Shown here piece by piece: positions 36,550 through 46,447 of a DNA stretch of 64,000 nucleotides. A program made the position numbers and the translations under genes. The DNA is from an uncultured Flavobacteriaceae bacterium (GTDB taxonomy: Bacteria; Bacteroidota; Bacteroidia; Flavobacteriales; Flavobacteriaceae), in assembly GCA_947494325.1 (NCBI GenBank), contig CANLUS010000005.1, positions 290,832-354,831 of the forward strand. The letters run 5' to 3'. The stretch's first letter is position 1; the number at the start of each line of letters is the position of its first letter. A model generated the notes under the pieces. It was not told the DNA's origin, made no database searches, and saw only the letters and a program-made list of their open reading frames with translations.

Positions 36550-37932
36550 TTAATTTAAGGCTTTGATAGCCTTTCCATAATAGCTATCTGAATTGATTGT
36601 TTTTGCAGTATTTTTATAAGCCTGTTTTACTTTTTCCGATGCACGATTAACAGAACTTGAAAAAGCTAAAAGCGTTTGAGATAGATAATGATCTGAACGT
36701 ATAGTTTTTGCTGCATTGAGGGTTACTACCAACTGATCATCTGATAGACGCTGCTTTGCCAGTTTTTTAAAGATAGTCATGGTATAATGATCTGATGATA
36801 TATTTTGGTCTACTAAGTCAAGTAAACTGCTTAGGGAGCTCGTTTTACCATCAAATTTAGAATCCAATAATTTCTTAATGACCTCGGTACTGTAATGATC
36901 TGATCGTACATCCTCTAAAGTCTTCATGTAGGCAGTATAGGCATCGCTTGGCAAGCTCTTTTTGTCAATGACTTTTTTAAGAACAACTGTTTTATAATGA
37001 TCAGATTGTATGTCTTTAGAGAGTTCAATAATTCGAACAGTATTTTTAGCATTTATAGTTCTTTTATCCATGATTTCTTTTAAGATCTGAGTCATATAAT
37101 GATCTGATTTTACATCCTTAGAAATTTCTAATAAGGAACCCATCTGATCATCATTAATCGAAGCGTCGTTAATAACTTTCTTTAAAACATTTGTCATATA
37201 ATGATCCGATTGGATGGTTTTTGTCGCTTGTATATAGGCAGCCACGGTCTTATCATTGGCTAAAAAAGCTTTCTGATTTTCTTGAAGTATACCAGATAAA
37301 TAGTGATCAGATTTGATCTCAACTCCAGCTTTTTGGATCGTAGATACTAGCTCATTAGTAGTCAATTTGTTTCTGATTAATAATTTAAAGTATGTCGATT
37401 TTACATAATCACTTTTGATATTACTAATTTCAGTTAAAACACCTGAAGCGCCTCCTTTTGAATAGAAACGTTGCACTCTAGATTCGGCACCAATTGTAGT
37501 AGTTCGAACTACTTCTGGTAAAATTTCTGATAACCAAGCTTTTCCTTCGCTGTTATAGTTTTTTTCACTACGTCCTACATAATAACTTTTAGTAAGTTGG
37601 CCATTACTATTGGCTTCAATTACAATTCGTCTTCTATTTCCAAAAGAAGATTTTCTGATTTCGATATAACCTCCTTTTGAAATTCCAATAATATCTTTAT
37701 CATCATTAGAAATAGTAATATCCCCTTTATATTCGATATCGAAATTGTTGGTTTTACTTTTATATTTTACTCTTGTACTTCCATCAGCATCTTTGTCCGA
37801 ATGATAAGAGAAAGAGACGCTTTTGGTTTTGGTTTTAGAAGTTTGGGCCCAACTATGCGGTGCACTTATAAGGCATAAGGTCAACAAAAAGGACGCTACT
37901 ATATAATTTGATGCTTTTTTTATCGAATACAT
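36550..37932 (-). CDS. Secreted protein with nine 34-residue SDHY repeats
   Basis: A 460-residue exported protein with a signal peptide ending near HSWAQ (residue 30). Residues 31-160 are probably beta-rich (FDIEYKGDITISNDDKDIIGISKGGYIEIRK-like) and of unknown fold. From 170 to the end the motif (I/V)xSD(H)Y recurs at Ser174, 208, 242, 276, 310, 344, 380, 413 and 448, a spacing of 34 residues with little variation. The units look helical (for example SDHYMTNVLKKVIND), suggesting an alpha solenoid. It resembles architectures I recall from BlaR1/M56-linked proteins, but I cannot name a family. It is the first gene of the kinase/regulator set. Confidence 0.85.
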   Translation of the reverse strand: MYSIKKASNYIVASFLLTLCLISAPHSWAQTSKTKTKSVSFSYHSDKDADGSTRVKYKSKTNNFDIEYKGDITISNDDKDIIGISKGGYIEIRKSSFGNRRRIVIEANSNGQLTKSYYVGRSEKNYNSEGKAWLSEILPEVVRTTTIGAESRVQRFYSKGGASGVLTEISNIKSDYVKSTYFKLLIRNKLTTNELVSTIQKAGVEIKSDHYLSGILQENQKAFLANDKTVAAYIQATKTIQSDHYMTNVLKKVINDASINDDQMGSLLEISKDVKSDHYMTQILKEIMDKRTINAKNTVRIIELSKDIQSDHYKTVVLKKVIDKKSLPSDAYTAYMKTLEDVRSDHYSTEVIKKLLDSKFDGKTSSLSSLLDLVDQNISSDHYTMTIFKKLAKQRLSDDQLVVTLNAAKTIRSDHYLSQTLLAFSSSVNRASEKVKQAYKNTAKTINSDSYYGKAIKALN

Positions 37933-37956
37933 AATTTTTAAGTTTTAAATACAGTT

Positions 37957-37964
37957 CAAATATA
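37957..37964 (-). promoter_or_regulatory. Candidate -7 promoter box of the SDHY-repeat/two-component operon
   Basis: On the minus strand TATATTTG matches TAnnTTTG exactly, 24 bp upstream of the start codon at 37932. It would place the transcript start near 37950. A -33 element is not obvious. Confidence 0.5.
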
Positions 37965-37987
37965 TTAGAGCTTTCTACTTTATAAAA

Positions 37988-38149
37988 ATGAAATGTAATG
38001 AACCCTATGATTTATGTAATGAATTGTATTTTAAGGCAAATAACACTTCCGGGATCACCTTCGAAAATGATAATTCGCTTAGTTTTAATATCAAAGAATT
38101 GTACGCTACCCGAAATGTTTTTAACTTAGTGAAGAATTCAAATGTCTAA
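37988..38149 (+). CDS. Possible 53-residue small protein
   Basis: An open frame of 53 codons plus stop (begins MKCNEPYDLCNELYFKANN, ends LVKNSNV) fills most of the gap between the divergent repeat-protein gene and the SRPBCC gene. Codon choice looks like that of neighbours, and TACTTTAT just upstream is near the -7 consensus. I recognise no family. It could be a genuine small protein, a remnant, or chance. Confidence 0.3.
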   Translation: MKCNEPYDLCNELYFKANNTSGITFENDNSLSFNIKELYATRNVFNLVKNSNV

Positions 38150-38160
38150 GATAAATTCAA

Positions 38161-38601
38161 ATGAAACATAACGGTGCTATTGAGATTAATCAAACTCTAG
38201 AAAAGGTGGCTGCTCTTTTTTCTGATCCGAGAAACTTGAAAGAGTATCAGGATGGGTTCGTTAAAAAGGAATTAATAAGTGGTGAACAAGGTAAAGTGGG
38301 TTCAGTATCTAAAATGATCTATAAACATGGAAAACAAGATATGATCTTAACAGAAACCATTACCAAAAATGAACTTCCACATTCTTTCGAGGCTTATTAT
38401 CGTCATAAGCATATGGATAATACAATGAAATGTAATTTCACTGCTCTTGATGACAAAACCACGAACTATGAGTTTGAATATGAATACACTCGAATTGATT
38501 GGATCATGCCTAGATTAATGGCAATACTATTTCCTAGCATGTATCGAAAACCCGCAGAGAAGTGGTTGAGACAGTTTAAAGACTTTGCGGAAAGAAATTA
38601 A
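38161..38601 (+). CDS. SRPBCC-fold protein (polyketide cyclase/dehydrase-like)
   Basis: A 146-residue protein with the start typical of the SRPBCC/Bet v1 fold (HNGAIEINQTLEKVAALFSDPRNLKEYQDGF) and the long C-terminal helix AEKWLRQFKDFAERN. These small proteins bind hydrophobic ligands; no catalytic residues are assigned. A GNAT gene starts 10 bp downstream, so the two probably form a small operon. Confidence 0.8.
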   Translation: MKHNGAIEINQTLEKVAALFSDPRNLKEYQDGFVKKELISGEQGKVGSVSKMIYKHGKQDMILTETITKNELPHSFEAYYRHKHMDNTMKCNFTALDDKTTNYEFEYEYTRIDWIMPRLMAILFPSMYRKPAEKWLRQFKDFAERN

Positions 38602-38611
38602 ATCAACAAAC

Positions 38612-39064
38612 ATGGTTGAAAAGATAGACCACACTATACCGTTGCTGGCGGATAAAATCTATGCTGTCTTTCAGGTTTCTTATAAGGTTGAGGCTAAATT
38701 ATTGAATGCGGTAGACTTTCCTCCCTTGAGAAGAAAAAGTATTGACATTATAAATAGTTCTACTGAATTTTACGGTGCCTTCTCTGATTCAGAAATCGCA
38801 GGAGTTATTGAAATAAAGAGAGAGGAAAGAGATATTCATATTCAAAGTTTGGTGGTTGACCCTACGTTTTTTAGGAAAGGAATCGGTAGTGAGCTTCTTA
38901 CTTTTGTGGTAGACAACGTACTGGCAAAAGTTTATACTGTCGAAACAGGCGTCGACAATTTGCCGGCAATTGCATTGTACAAGAAATTTGGTTTCATAGA
39001 AATACAACAATGGAATACAGATCATGGTGTTAGAAAGGTCAAATTTTTGAGAGAAATGTCTTGA
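38612..39064 (+). CDS. GNAT family N-acetyltransferase
   Basis: A 150-residue acetyltransferase from the ATG at 38612 (MVEKIDHTIPLLADK); an in-frame ATG at 38585 would overlap the upstream gene by 17 bp and is less likely. The acetyl-CoA loop is VVDPTFFRKGIGSELL, followed by the strand-turn ETGVDNLPAIALYKKFGF typical of RimI-like GNATs. The acceptor substrate is unknown. Confidence 0.82.
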   Translation: MVEKIDHTIPLLADKIYAVFQVSYKVEAKLLNAVDFPPLRRKSIDIINSSTEFYGAFSDSEIAGVIEIKREERDIHIQSLVVDPTFFRKGIGSELLTFVVDNVLAKVYTVETGVDNLPAIALYKKFGFIEIQQWNTDHGVRKVKFLREMS

Positions 39065-39095
39065 GAACCTGATCTATGTTACTAGCAGATTGCAC

Positions 39096-39123
39096 AAAAA
39101 AAGAGCACTCTTTAAGTGCTCTT
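39096..39123 (-). terminator. Intrinsic terminator of the leu operon
   Basis: 9-bp stem AAGAGCACT (39101-39109) with AGTGCTCTT (39115-39123). Read on the minus strand it is followed by seven T (A run 39096-39102), 52 bp after the leuB stop. It may also slow plus-strand transcripts from the GNAT gene. Confidence 0.8.
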
Positions 39124-39174
39124 CATATACCCGAGGTTTATGTTAATTATCTAATTACTAATTCAAATAATCAA

Positions 39175-40293
39175 TTAAATAATTGTAGATTGACCAATAT
39201 GAATATTTTGGAAATTAATATTGGTATCTTCGGGGTATTCGATATAATCGGCAATAAAATCACCCACTTTACTAGTTGTTACATTGTCATATTCTGTATT
39301 GATATCTGGAGTTGAAATTTTTAGCTTTAATGATTTGTCAACTGCATTTCGAATTAACTCAGCTTCTTCTGAAAGTTCAAAGTGTTCTAAAAGCATTGCT
39401 GCTGATAATATAGAAGCTATAGGATTTGCAATACCTTTACCAGTAGCTTGAGGGTAAGACCCATGAATTGGCTCAAATAATGCAAATTTATCACCTATAG
39501 AGGCTGATGCTAAAAGTCCTATTGAACCACCTATCACGCTGGCTTCGTCAGAAATAATATCACCAAACATATTCTCTGTTAAAATGACATCGAATTGACT
39601 AGGATTTAAAATCATTTGCATTGCAGCATTATCAACAAATAAAAAGTCAAGCGCTACTTCGGGATACTTTTCACCAATTTCTGTAACAACTTTACGCCAG
39701 AGGCGAGAACTTTCCAAAACATTTGCCTTATCGACTAGTGTTAGTTTTTTACTACGCGAGTGTGCAGCTTTAAAAGCCAAATGAGCAATTCGCTCTATTT
39801 CATGTTTTGAATATTCGCATAAATCGGAAGCGGTATTACCATCTTTACTCAAGTTTTTTTCTCCAAAATAGATACCGCCAGTAAGTTCTCTATAGATACT
39901 AATATCGGTACCCTCAATAATTTCTTTTTTCAATGGAGATTTATCTAAGAGCGTCTCATAGGCTTTTACCGGGCGAATATTCGCATATAGACCTAATGAT
40001 TTACGTAATTTTAATAATCCTTGCTCTGGCCGTATCTTTGCCGAAGGGTCATTATCATATTTTGGGTGACCAATTGATCCGAACAACACGGCATCGGTAT
40101 TACCACAAATATCTAAGGTTTCGTCTGGTAGCGGATTGCCAGTTTTATCTATGGCAATAGCACCAACAAGAGCTTCTTTATATATAAAAGTGTGATCAAA
40201 TTTATGAGCAATTGCATCCAATACTTTTTTGGACTGCTCAGTGACTTCTGGCCCAATGCCATCTCCTGATAATACTGCGATTTCTAACTTCAT
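39175..40293 (-). CDS. leuB: 3-isopropylmalate dehydrogenase
   Basis: A 372-residue NAD-dependent decarboxylating dehydrogenase of leucine synthesis. LSGDGIGPEVTEQS opens the protein; RELTGGIYFGEK, VDKANVLESSRLWRKV and the metal-binding NMFGDIISDEAS motif follow, and EPIHGSYPQATGKGIANP is the nucleotide-binding loop with its leuB-type signature. It is the last gene of leuACDB, with a 5-bp gap from leuD, and is followed by a terminator. Confidence 0.95.
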   Translation of the reverse strand: MKLEIAVLSGDGIGPEVTEQSKKVLDAIAHKFDHTFIYKEALVGAIAIDKTGNPLPDETLDICGNTDAVLFGSIGHPKYDNDPSAKIRPEQGLLKLRKSLGLYANIRPVKAYETLLDKSPLKKEIIEGTDISIYRELTGGIYFGEKNLSKDGNTASDLCEYSKHEIERIAHLAFKAAHSRSKKLTLVDKANVLESSRLWRKVVTEIGEKYPEVALDFLFVDNAAMQMILNPSQFDVILTENMFGDIISDEASVIGGSIGLLASASIGDKFALFEPIHGSYPQATGKGIANPIASILSAAMLLEHFELSEEAELIRNAVDKSLKLKISTPDINTEYDNVTTSKVGDFIADYIEYPEDTNINFQNIHIGQSTII

Positions 40294-40298
40294 AATTT

Positions 40299-40889
40299 CT
40301 AAAATTGATGTTCTTGTTCGTACGCTATTATTTTGTCTTTATTGCTTAATAAATAGTCAATGTCATCATACCCATTTAATAAGCATACTTTTTTGTAAGA
40401 GTCTATTTCAAATTTTTCTACGACCGTTTTCCCAACAATCTGTAAAACCTGATTCTGTAAATCAATATCGACGTTGGTATCTGGATCCTCAGTAATTAGT
40501 TTTAATAAGGTTTGCAGGTAATCTTCGGATACTTGTATGGGTAAGATGCCATTATTCAAAGCATTACCTTTAAAAATATCTGCAAAAAAACTACTGATAA
40601 TAACTTTAAATCCGTAGCCTGCTAGTGCCCAAGCGGCATGCTCTCGACTAGAGCCGCATCCAAAATTATTTCCTGCAACTAAAACACTGCCGCTGTAGCG
40701 AGAATTATTCAAAACGAAATCAGTATTGATACTACCATCTTTATGATAGCGCCAGTCTTTAAATACATTATCACCAAAACCTTTTTTATCCGTTGCCTTT
40801 AAAAAACGCGCTGGGATTATTTGATCAGTATCAATATTTTCTGTTGGTAACGGAACGGCTGTTGATATTAAACGCTCAAATTTTTCCAT
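40299..40889 (-). CDS. leuD: 3-isopropylmalate dehydratase small subunit
   Basis: A 196-residue aconitase-swivel subunit. [14 protein letters not shown] and [16 protein letters not shown] are the diagnostic motifs. It pairs with LeuC to isomerise 2- to 3-isopropylmalate. Its start abuts the leuC stop with no spacer, consistent with equal production of the two subunits. Confidence 0.95.
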   Translation of the reverse strand: MEKFERLISTAVPLPTENIDTDQIIPARFLKATDKKGFGDNVFKDWRYHKDGSINTDFVLNNSRYSGSVLVAGNNFGCGSSREHAAWALAGYGFKVIISSFFADIFKGNALNNGILPIQVSEDYLQTLLKLITEDPDTNVDIDLQNQVLQIVGKTVVEKFEIDSYKKVCLLNGYDDIDYLLSNKDKIIAYEQEHQF

Positions 40890-42287
40890 TTATACTAATT
40901 CTAAAGTTGATGATTCTTCTAAAACATTTATAATTTTTCCAGCTACTGCCGTTGAAGCCGCAATAAGCGGACTTGCTAAAATTGTTCGAGCACCTTGCCC
41001 TTGACGTCCCTCAAAATTTCGATTAGAAGTTGAGACACAATATTCGCCTTCTGGTATTTTATCATCATTCATGGCTAAACATGCTGAGCAACCAGGTTGA
41101 CGTAATTTAAATCCGGCAGCTGTAAAAATTTCATCCAAACCTTCTTCCTTAATTTTCTTTGCTACTTGTTGTGAACCTGGTACCAACCAAGCATTTACAT
41201 TAGGAGCTTTTTGTTTCCCTTGGATATAACTTGCTGCAACTCTAAAATCTTCAATTCTCGAGTTAGTGCAACTCCCGATGAAAACATAATTAATGGGTTT
41301 ATTTAAGAGTTTTTCTCCTTTCTGAAAATTCATGTATGCCAATGACTTTTCGAAAGAAGCATCATTATATGAAGGTATAGCTTCCGATATTTTAATACCC
41401 ATTCCAGGGTTTGTACCATATGTAATCATAGGCTCGATATCTTCTGCTTCGAAAGAATATTCTAGATCGAAAACAGCATCTTCATCCGTTTTTAGTGTTT
41501 TCCAGTACGCTACTTTTTTATCAAATTCTGCATCTTTTGGAGCGAACTTTTTACCTTTTACATATTCAAAAGTTGTTTCGTCTGGCGCTATCATTCCGCC
41601 TCGAGCTCCCATTTCAATACTCATATTACAAACCGTCATTCTCCCTTCCATCGACATCTCTTCAAAAACATTACCTGCATATTCGCAAAAGTAGCCAGTT
41701 CCAGAATTGGTCCCTAATTTGGCAATGATATATAAGATCACATCTTTAGGGAGTACTCCTTTTCTGAGTTTGCCATTCACATTGACTCTCAATTTTTTAG
41801 GTTTGTTCATCAATAAACATTGACTTGCAAAAACTTGTGCAACTTGGCTAGTGCCAATTCCAAATGCAATAGTACCAAAAGCACCGTGTGTAGAGGTGTG
41901 ACTATCACCACACACAATGGTCATTCCAGGCTGTGTAATTCCTAACTCCGGACCGATAACATGTACAATTCCATTGTACTCATGGCCTAAACCATATAAT
42001 TCAATATTGTTAGTATTACAATTCTCAGTCAATTGTTTTAACTGATTTCTAGAAAGTGCATCTTTAACTGGTAGGTGTTGGTCTACAGTAGGTGTGTTAT
42101 GATCGGCTGTTGCCACAATTTGCTGTGGTCTAAACACAGGAATGTTTCGTTCAGATAATTCATTGAACGCCTGAGGACTCGTAACTTCATGAATCAAGTG
42201 CTTATCAATGTAAATAATTTGTGGTCCATCATGAATCGTATCCACAACATGTTTGTCCCAAACTTTATCAAATAAGGTCTTTGCCAT
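40890..42287 (-). CDS. leuC: 3-isopropylmalate dehydratase large subunit
   Basis: A 465-residue aconitase-family subunit. The three Cys ligands of the 4Fe-4S cluster are visible in [13 protein letters not shown] and in [23 protein letters not shown] and [16 protein letters not shown] are standard LeuC motifs. The length is normal. It abuts leuA upstream and leuD downstream with no intergenic bases. Confidence 0.96.
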   Translation of the reverse strand: MAKTLFDKVWDKHVVDTIHDGPQIIYIDKHLIHEVTSPQAFNELSERNIPVFRPQQIVATADHNTPTVDQHLPVKDALSRNQLKQLTENCNTNNIELYGLGHEYNGIVHVIGPELGITQPGMTIVCGDSHTSTHGAFGTIAFGIGTSQVAQVFASQCLLMNKPKKLRVNVNGKLRKGVLPKDVILYIIAKLGTNSGTGYFCEYAGNVFEEMSMEGRMTVCNMSIEMGARGGMIAPDETTFEYVKGKKFAPKDAEFDKKVAYWKTLKTDEDAVFDLEYSFEAEDIEPMITYGTNPGMGIKISEAIPSYNDASFEKSLAYMNFQKGEKLLNKPINYVFIGSCTNSRIEDFRVAASYIQGKQKAPNVNAWLVPGSQQVAKKIKEEGLDEIFTAAGFKLRQPGCSACLAMNDDKIPEGEYCVSTSNRNFEGRQGQGARTILASPLIAASTAVAGKIINVLEESSTLELV

Positions 42288-43460
42288 TTATGCTAATATT
42301 GAATTTGTACTAACGCATAATTTCATAATCTCATGAATATCTTCGTCTACAACTTCTTTCTTTCTGTCAGCGTATGTCAAGAACATCGTATAGACTTCAT
42401 CTAATTGATCTTTAGATAATTCATATCCTACTTTTTTAGATCGATACGCCAAAGCAGCTCTTCCGCTTCTCGCAGTTAATACAATAGCAGAATCGGTAAC
42501 ACCAACATCTTTTGGGTCGATAATTTCATAGGTCTCTCTATGCTTTATTACGCCATCTTGATGAATTCCTGAACTATGCGCAAATGCATTATCACCAACA
42601 ATCGCTTTATTTGGCTGTACCACCATGCCCATATTTTCAGAAACCATTTTACTGGTACTGAATAATAATTGAGTATTAATATTTGTATCTAAGTTTAAAT
42701 ATGGATGCTGCTTTAATATCATAACCACTTCTTCAAGGGATGTGTTACCAGCGCGTTCACCAATTCCATTAATAGTACATTCTATTTGTCTTGCTCCATT
42801 GATCACACCCGAAATTGAATTAGCGGTTGCTAAGCCAAGATCATTATGGCAATGACATGAAAGGGTTGCTTTTTCGATTCCCTTTACGTTTTCTTTTAAG
42901 TATTTTATTTTCCGCCCATATTCTTCTGGCAAACAATAACCAGTAGTATCAGGAATATTCAAAACAGTAGCACCTGCCTTTATAACTTCTTCACAGACTC
43001 TTGCCAAATACTCGTCATCCGTTCTTCCTGCATCTTCGGCGAAGAATTCAACATCTTCAACAAAAGATTTTGCATACTTAACCGCGCGTACAGCACGTTC
43101 AATAATTTCTTCTCTACTTGTTTTGAACTTGTGAAAAATATGTGAGTCTGAGGTGCCTATTCCGGTATGAATCCTAGGTCTTTTGGCCTGTGTTAGCGCC
43201 TGAGCAGCTACTTCGATATCCTTTTTTACGGCTCTGGTTAAACCACAAACAGTAGCGTTTTTTACAACTTTTGAGATTTCTACAACCGAGTTGAAATCAC
43301 CAGGACTCGAAATCGGAAAACCAGCTTCTATGATATCAACACCTAGTTGATCAAGCCTACGGGCAATGACTAATTTTTGTTCGGTATTTAGTTTACAGCC
43401 AGGTACCTGCTCACCATCGCGCAAGGTAGTATCGAATATTTGAACTTTATCTGTACTCAT
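42288..43460 (-). CDS. leuA: 2-isopropylmalate synthase, short form
   Basis: A 390-residue DRE-TIM metallolyase: [16 protein letters not shown] (catalytic Arg and metal Asp), [23 protein letters not shown] and the metal-binding [12 protein letters not shown]. It is about 120-130 residues shorter than E. coli LeuA and stops after [15 protein letters not shown], so the C-terminal LeuA-dimer domain that mediates leucine feedback is absent. Homocitrate or citramalate synthase activity is possible by family, but its place at the head of leuACDB argues for isopropylmalate synthase. Confidence 0.93.
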   Translation of the reverse strand: MSTDKVQIFDTTLRDGEQVPGCKLNTEQKLVIARRLDQLGVDIIEAGFPISSPGDFNSVVEISKVVKNATVCGLTRAVKKDIEVAAQALTQAKRPRIHTGIGTSDSHIFHKFKTSREEIIERAVRAVKYAKSFVEDVEFFAEDAGRTDDEYLARVCEEVIKAGATVLNIPDTTGYCLPEEYGRKIKYLKENVKGIEKATLSCHCHNDLGLATANSISGVINGARQIECTINGIGERAGNTSLEEVVMILKQHPYLNLDTNINTQLLFSTSKMVSENMGMVVQPNKAIVGDNAFAHSSGIHQDGVIKHRETYEIIDPKDVGVTDSAIVLTARSGRAALAYRSKKVGYELSKDQLDEVYTMFLTYADRKKEVVDEDIHEIMKLCVSTNSILA

Positions 43461-43612
43461 TATTTTTAGAAATATATTTCTTTATTGTTATACGAATTTA
43501 TATTTTGGTTTTATCTAAGCGAAAAATCAATAAGCTTTAATTACAACGTTTAACTGTCTTTATGATGAATTAAGTAATTGAATGTTAGTTTTTTAGACCT
43601 TAAATTCATACA

Positions 43613-45157
43613 ATGATTAATACTCAAAAAGATAATTTATTTGTACTGGTAAAATCACTTTCTAAGTCAGAAAAGCGTCAGTTTAAGCTTTATGTAGGAA
43701 GATTAGGGGTAAATACCGATTCAAAATTTTTAGCATTATTTAATTTATTGGATAAGTTATCGAAGTATAACGAAGCTGAAATTTTGAAGAGTAACATTGT
43801 AAAAAAGGCGCAACTTTCTAATCTAAAGGCTCACTTATATAAGCAGATTTTGATTAGCCTCAGGTTAAATCCGTCGCATCAAAATATCAGAATACAAATT
43901 AGAGAACAATTAGACTTTGCCACTATTCTATATCACAAAGGGTTGTATAAGCAGAGTCTTAAAATTTTAGATAAGGCGAAGAGTGTTGCAATTGAACATG
44001 AAGAGAAGAACATTGCCTATGAAATTGTAGAGTTAGAAAAACTTATAGAATCCCAATATATTACACGAAGTATTACCGGCCGAGCTGATGAACTAACTAT
44101 TCAGGCGAAACAGCTTAGTATGGAAAATGTCGTGGCGAGTAAATTGTCCAATTTATCATTGCAACTTTACGGTATATTACTAAAAACGGGTTATGTAAAG
44201 AATGATGAAGAATATAAAATAATAACCAATTATTTCAATGATAGATTGCCAAAATATAATATTGAGGATCTTGGTTTTCGAGAAAAATTGTGGTTGTATA
44301 AATCCTATTTATGGTATAGTTTTTTAGTTCAAGATTTTTTATCCAGTTATAAATACGCGATGAAATGGGTAGATTTATTTTACAATAATAGAGCTATGAT
44401 AAATCTGAACCCAGTGTTCTTTTTAAAAGGGAATCATTATTTATTGGAGTCGTTGTTTTTTGCAAAACATTATGCTAAGTTTAAGCAGGCCTTGCATCGT
44501 TTAGAGGAAATTATTCAGACGAATGACTTTCCTAAGGATGATAATATTGAAGCCTTGAGCTTTTTATACGTTTACAATAACAAATTAAATCTACATTTTT
44601 TAGAAGGTAGTTTTGTGGAAGGAATTCCCCTCGTAGACGAAATTTCAGAAGGTATAAAAAAATATAGTAATCGTATCGACGAGCATCATATAATGCTATT
44701 CTACTATAAGATTGCAAGTTTATATTTTGGTGCTGGAGATAACAAAAAATGTATAGAATTTTTAGAAAAGATAATTGGGAATCGTACTTTAAAAATGCGA
44801 GAAGATTTGATGTGTTTTTCGAGAATTTTGAGCTTGATTGCTCATTACGAATCGGGTTTAGATTATCATTTAGATATTCAGTTGAAAAGCACATACAAAT
44901 TTCTTATTAAAATGGATGATCTTCATGAAGTGCAAAAGGATATGATAGGATTTTTAAAAGGACTTGGAGATATTTACCCTCATGAGATAAAGAAAGAATT
45001 TATCAAACTATACGAGAAGTTAAAAATTTATGAAGATGACCCATATGAACGACGCTCTTTTTTGTATTTAGATATTTTGTCTTGGCTGGAGAGTAAAATT
45101 CAAAATAAACCAGTAGCAGAAATCATCAAGGACAAATTTAAAATGTTGAAACATTAA
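43613..45157 (+). CDS. Conserved helical protein of unknown function
   Basis: A 514-residue protein with no signal peptide or membrane helix. It opens with KDNLFVLVKSLSKSEKRQFKLYV, a start I recognise as common to a Flavobacteriia-restricted conserved family, and the rest is strongly helical with pairs of amphipathic helices of TPR-like length (for example YHKGLYKQSLKILDKAKSV). No catalytic motif is visible. It stands alone: divergent from leuA and tail-to-tail with the rluA gene, one base apart. A scaffold or regulatory role is only a guess. Confidence 0.75.
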   Translation: MINTQKDNLFVLVKSLSKSEKRQFKLYVGRLGVNTDSKFLALFNLLDKLSKYNEAEILKSNIVKKAQLSNLKAHLYKQILISLRLNPSHQNIRIQIREQLDFATILYHKGLYKQSLKILDKAKSVAIEHEEKNIAYEIVELEKLIESQYITRSITGRADELTIQAKQLSMENVVASKLSNLSLQLYGILLKTGYVKNDEEYKIITNYFNDRLPKYNIEDLGFREKLWLYKSYLWYSFLVQDFLSSYKYAMKWVDLFYNNRAMINLNPVFFLKGNHYLLESLFFAKHYAKFKQALHRLEEIIQTNDFPKDDNIEALSFLYVYNNKLNLHFLEGSFVEGIPLVDEISEGIKKYSNRIDEHHIMLFYYKIASLYFGAGDNKKCIEFLEKIIGNRTLKMREDLMCFSRILSLIAHYESGLDYHLDIQLKSTYKFLIKMDDLHEVQKDMIGFLKGLGDIYPHEIKKEFIKLYEKLKIYEDDPYERRSFLYLDILSWLESKIQNKPVAEIIKDKFKMLKH

Positions 45158-45158
45158 A

Positions 45159-45848
45159 CTAAAGGCAGTTTTTCCAGATTATATCATCGTTTTGTATAGG
45201 TGCAATAATTGCTATCATTTTCTTCGATACTGGATGCTCAAATTCAATTTTTCGGGCATGTAAATGAATGCCTCCGTTTTTGTTACTTCTGTCAAATCCG
45301 TATTTTAAATCACCTTTGATAGGGCTCCCGATGGTGGAAAGTTGTGTGCGAATTTGATGATGTCTCCCGGTTTCTAAATCTATTTCAAGTAATGTGTAGT
45401 TGTCTAATTCTTTGATAATCTTATAGTGTAAAATTGCCTTTTTAGCGCCTTCAGTCGGTTTTGTAAAAGTAGTAGATTTATTGTTTTTAGGATTTTTTCT
45501 TAAATAATGTACTAGGGTGTCTTGTGTTTTTAGCGGTTTGTTCTTTACAATCGCCCAATATGTTTTTTTTAATAGTTTATCTCTTAGCATTTTGTTCAAA
45601 CGCTCCAAGGCTTTAGAAGTACGCGCGAATACAATTACACCACTTGTAGGACGATCGAGTCGATGTACAACACCGAGAAATACATTGCCAGGTTTGTTGT
45701 ATTTTTTCTTCAAATAATCTTTAACAATATCACTTAACGGAGTATCACCCGTTTTATCACCTTGTGAGATATCACCAACTTGTTTATTAATGATAATTAT
45801 GTGATTATCTTCATAAAGTATTTGAAGATCAGATACAGTGGAAGCCAT
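45159..45848 (-). CDS. RluA-family pseudouridine synthase
   Basis: A 229-residue pseudouridine synthase acting on rRNA or tRNA. The catalytic Asp is in the family signature VVHRLDRPTSGVIVFART; LEIDLETGRHHQIRTQL and the GDLKYGFDRSNKNGGIHLHA segment also match. There is no S4 RNA-binding domain, as in RluA or TruC-like proteins. It overlaps engB by one base, linking it to ribosome assembly. The specific target uridine cannot be predicted. Confidence 0.92.
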   Translation of the reverse strand: MASTVSDLQILYEDNHIIIINKQVGDISQGDKTGDTPLSDIVKDYLKKKYNKPGNVFLGVVHRLDRPTSGVIVFARTSKALERLNKMLRDKLLKKTYWAIVKNKPLKTQDTLVHYLRKNPKNNKSTTFTKPTEGAKKAILHYKIIKELDNYTLLEIDLETGRHHQIRTQLSTIGSPIKGDLKYGFDRSNKNGGIHLHARKIEFEHPVSKKMIAIIAPIQNDDIIWKNCL

Positions 45849-46444
45849 TAGATTTTCTTATTTACATCCTCGATAAAATTTAGGAGATCTTCTCGTCCAG
45901 TTTTATGAGAAGCCGAGGTAACGAAGTGTGTTGGCATCTCCTCCCAGGTTTTCAATAACTCTGTTCTATAAATAGCTAAATTTTTATTGAGATTACTGTG
46001 GTTTAGCTTGTCGGATTTAGTGAAAACGATACAAAAAGGAATTTGGTTCTCGCCTAAAAAGTGCATGAATTCGATATCTATTTTTTGTGGAGCATGTCTA
46101 ACATCCACTAAGACAAAACTGCAAACAAGTTGCTGTCTTTGAAGGAAATATTCGGTAATAAATTCTTGAAAGGCTTGTCGTTTGGTTTTAGAAATTTGAG
46201 CGTAACCATAACCTGGCAAATCGACTAAAAACCAATTTTGATTTATTTTAAAGTGATTAATGAGCTGTGTTTTTCCCGGTTTACCTGAGGTTTTAGCCAA
46301 GCTTTTTCTACCGGTCAACATATTGATTAACGAAGACTTGCCTACGTTAGATCGTCCAATAAATGCATATTCTGGTAGTTGCTCTTTTGGACATTTTCGT
46401 ACGTCGGTATTACTAATGACGAATTCAGCCGATTTGATCTGCAT
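45848..46444 (-). CDS. engB: Ribosome biogenesis GTPase EngB/YsxC
   Basis: A 198-residue GTPase needed for large-subunit assembly. G1 GRSNVGKSSLINML, G3 DLPGYGYA, G4 TKSDK and G5 SAS are all present; the N-terminal SAEFVISNTDVRKCPKEQLPEYAFIGRS is the EngB signature. It sits 3 bp after the hydrolase gene and overlaps rluA by one base. Confidence 0.95.
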   Translation of the reverse strand: MQIKSAEFVISNTDVRKCPKEQLPEYAFIGRSNVGKSSLINMLTGRKSLAKTSGKPGKTQLINHFKINQNWFLVDLPGYGYAQISKTKRQAFQEFITEYFLQRQQLVCSFVLVDVRHAPQKIDIEFMHFLGENQIPFCIVFTKSDKLNHSNLNKNLAIYRTELLKTWEEMPTHFVTSASHKTGREDLLNFIEDVNKKI

Positions 46445-46447
46445 CGG

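Noticed and set aside
39076..39315. 79-residue plus-strand frame after the GNAT gene
   Set aside because: It passes through the leu terminator hairpin and lies antisense to the leuB end, with no family resemblance.
41332..41694. 120-residue plus-strand frame inside leuC
   Set aside because: Antisense to a strongly conserved gene; typical mirror frame in AT-rich coding sequence.
43550..43609. Minus-strand 19-codon frame (MNLRSKKLTFNYLIHHKDS) upstream of leuA as a Leu leader peptide
   Set aside because: Only three scattered Leu codons, no terminator after it and no clustered run; unlike the ilv leaders it shows no attenuator design.
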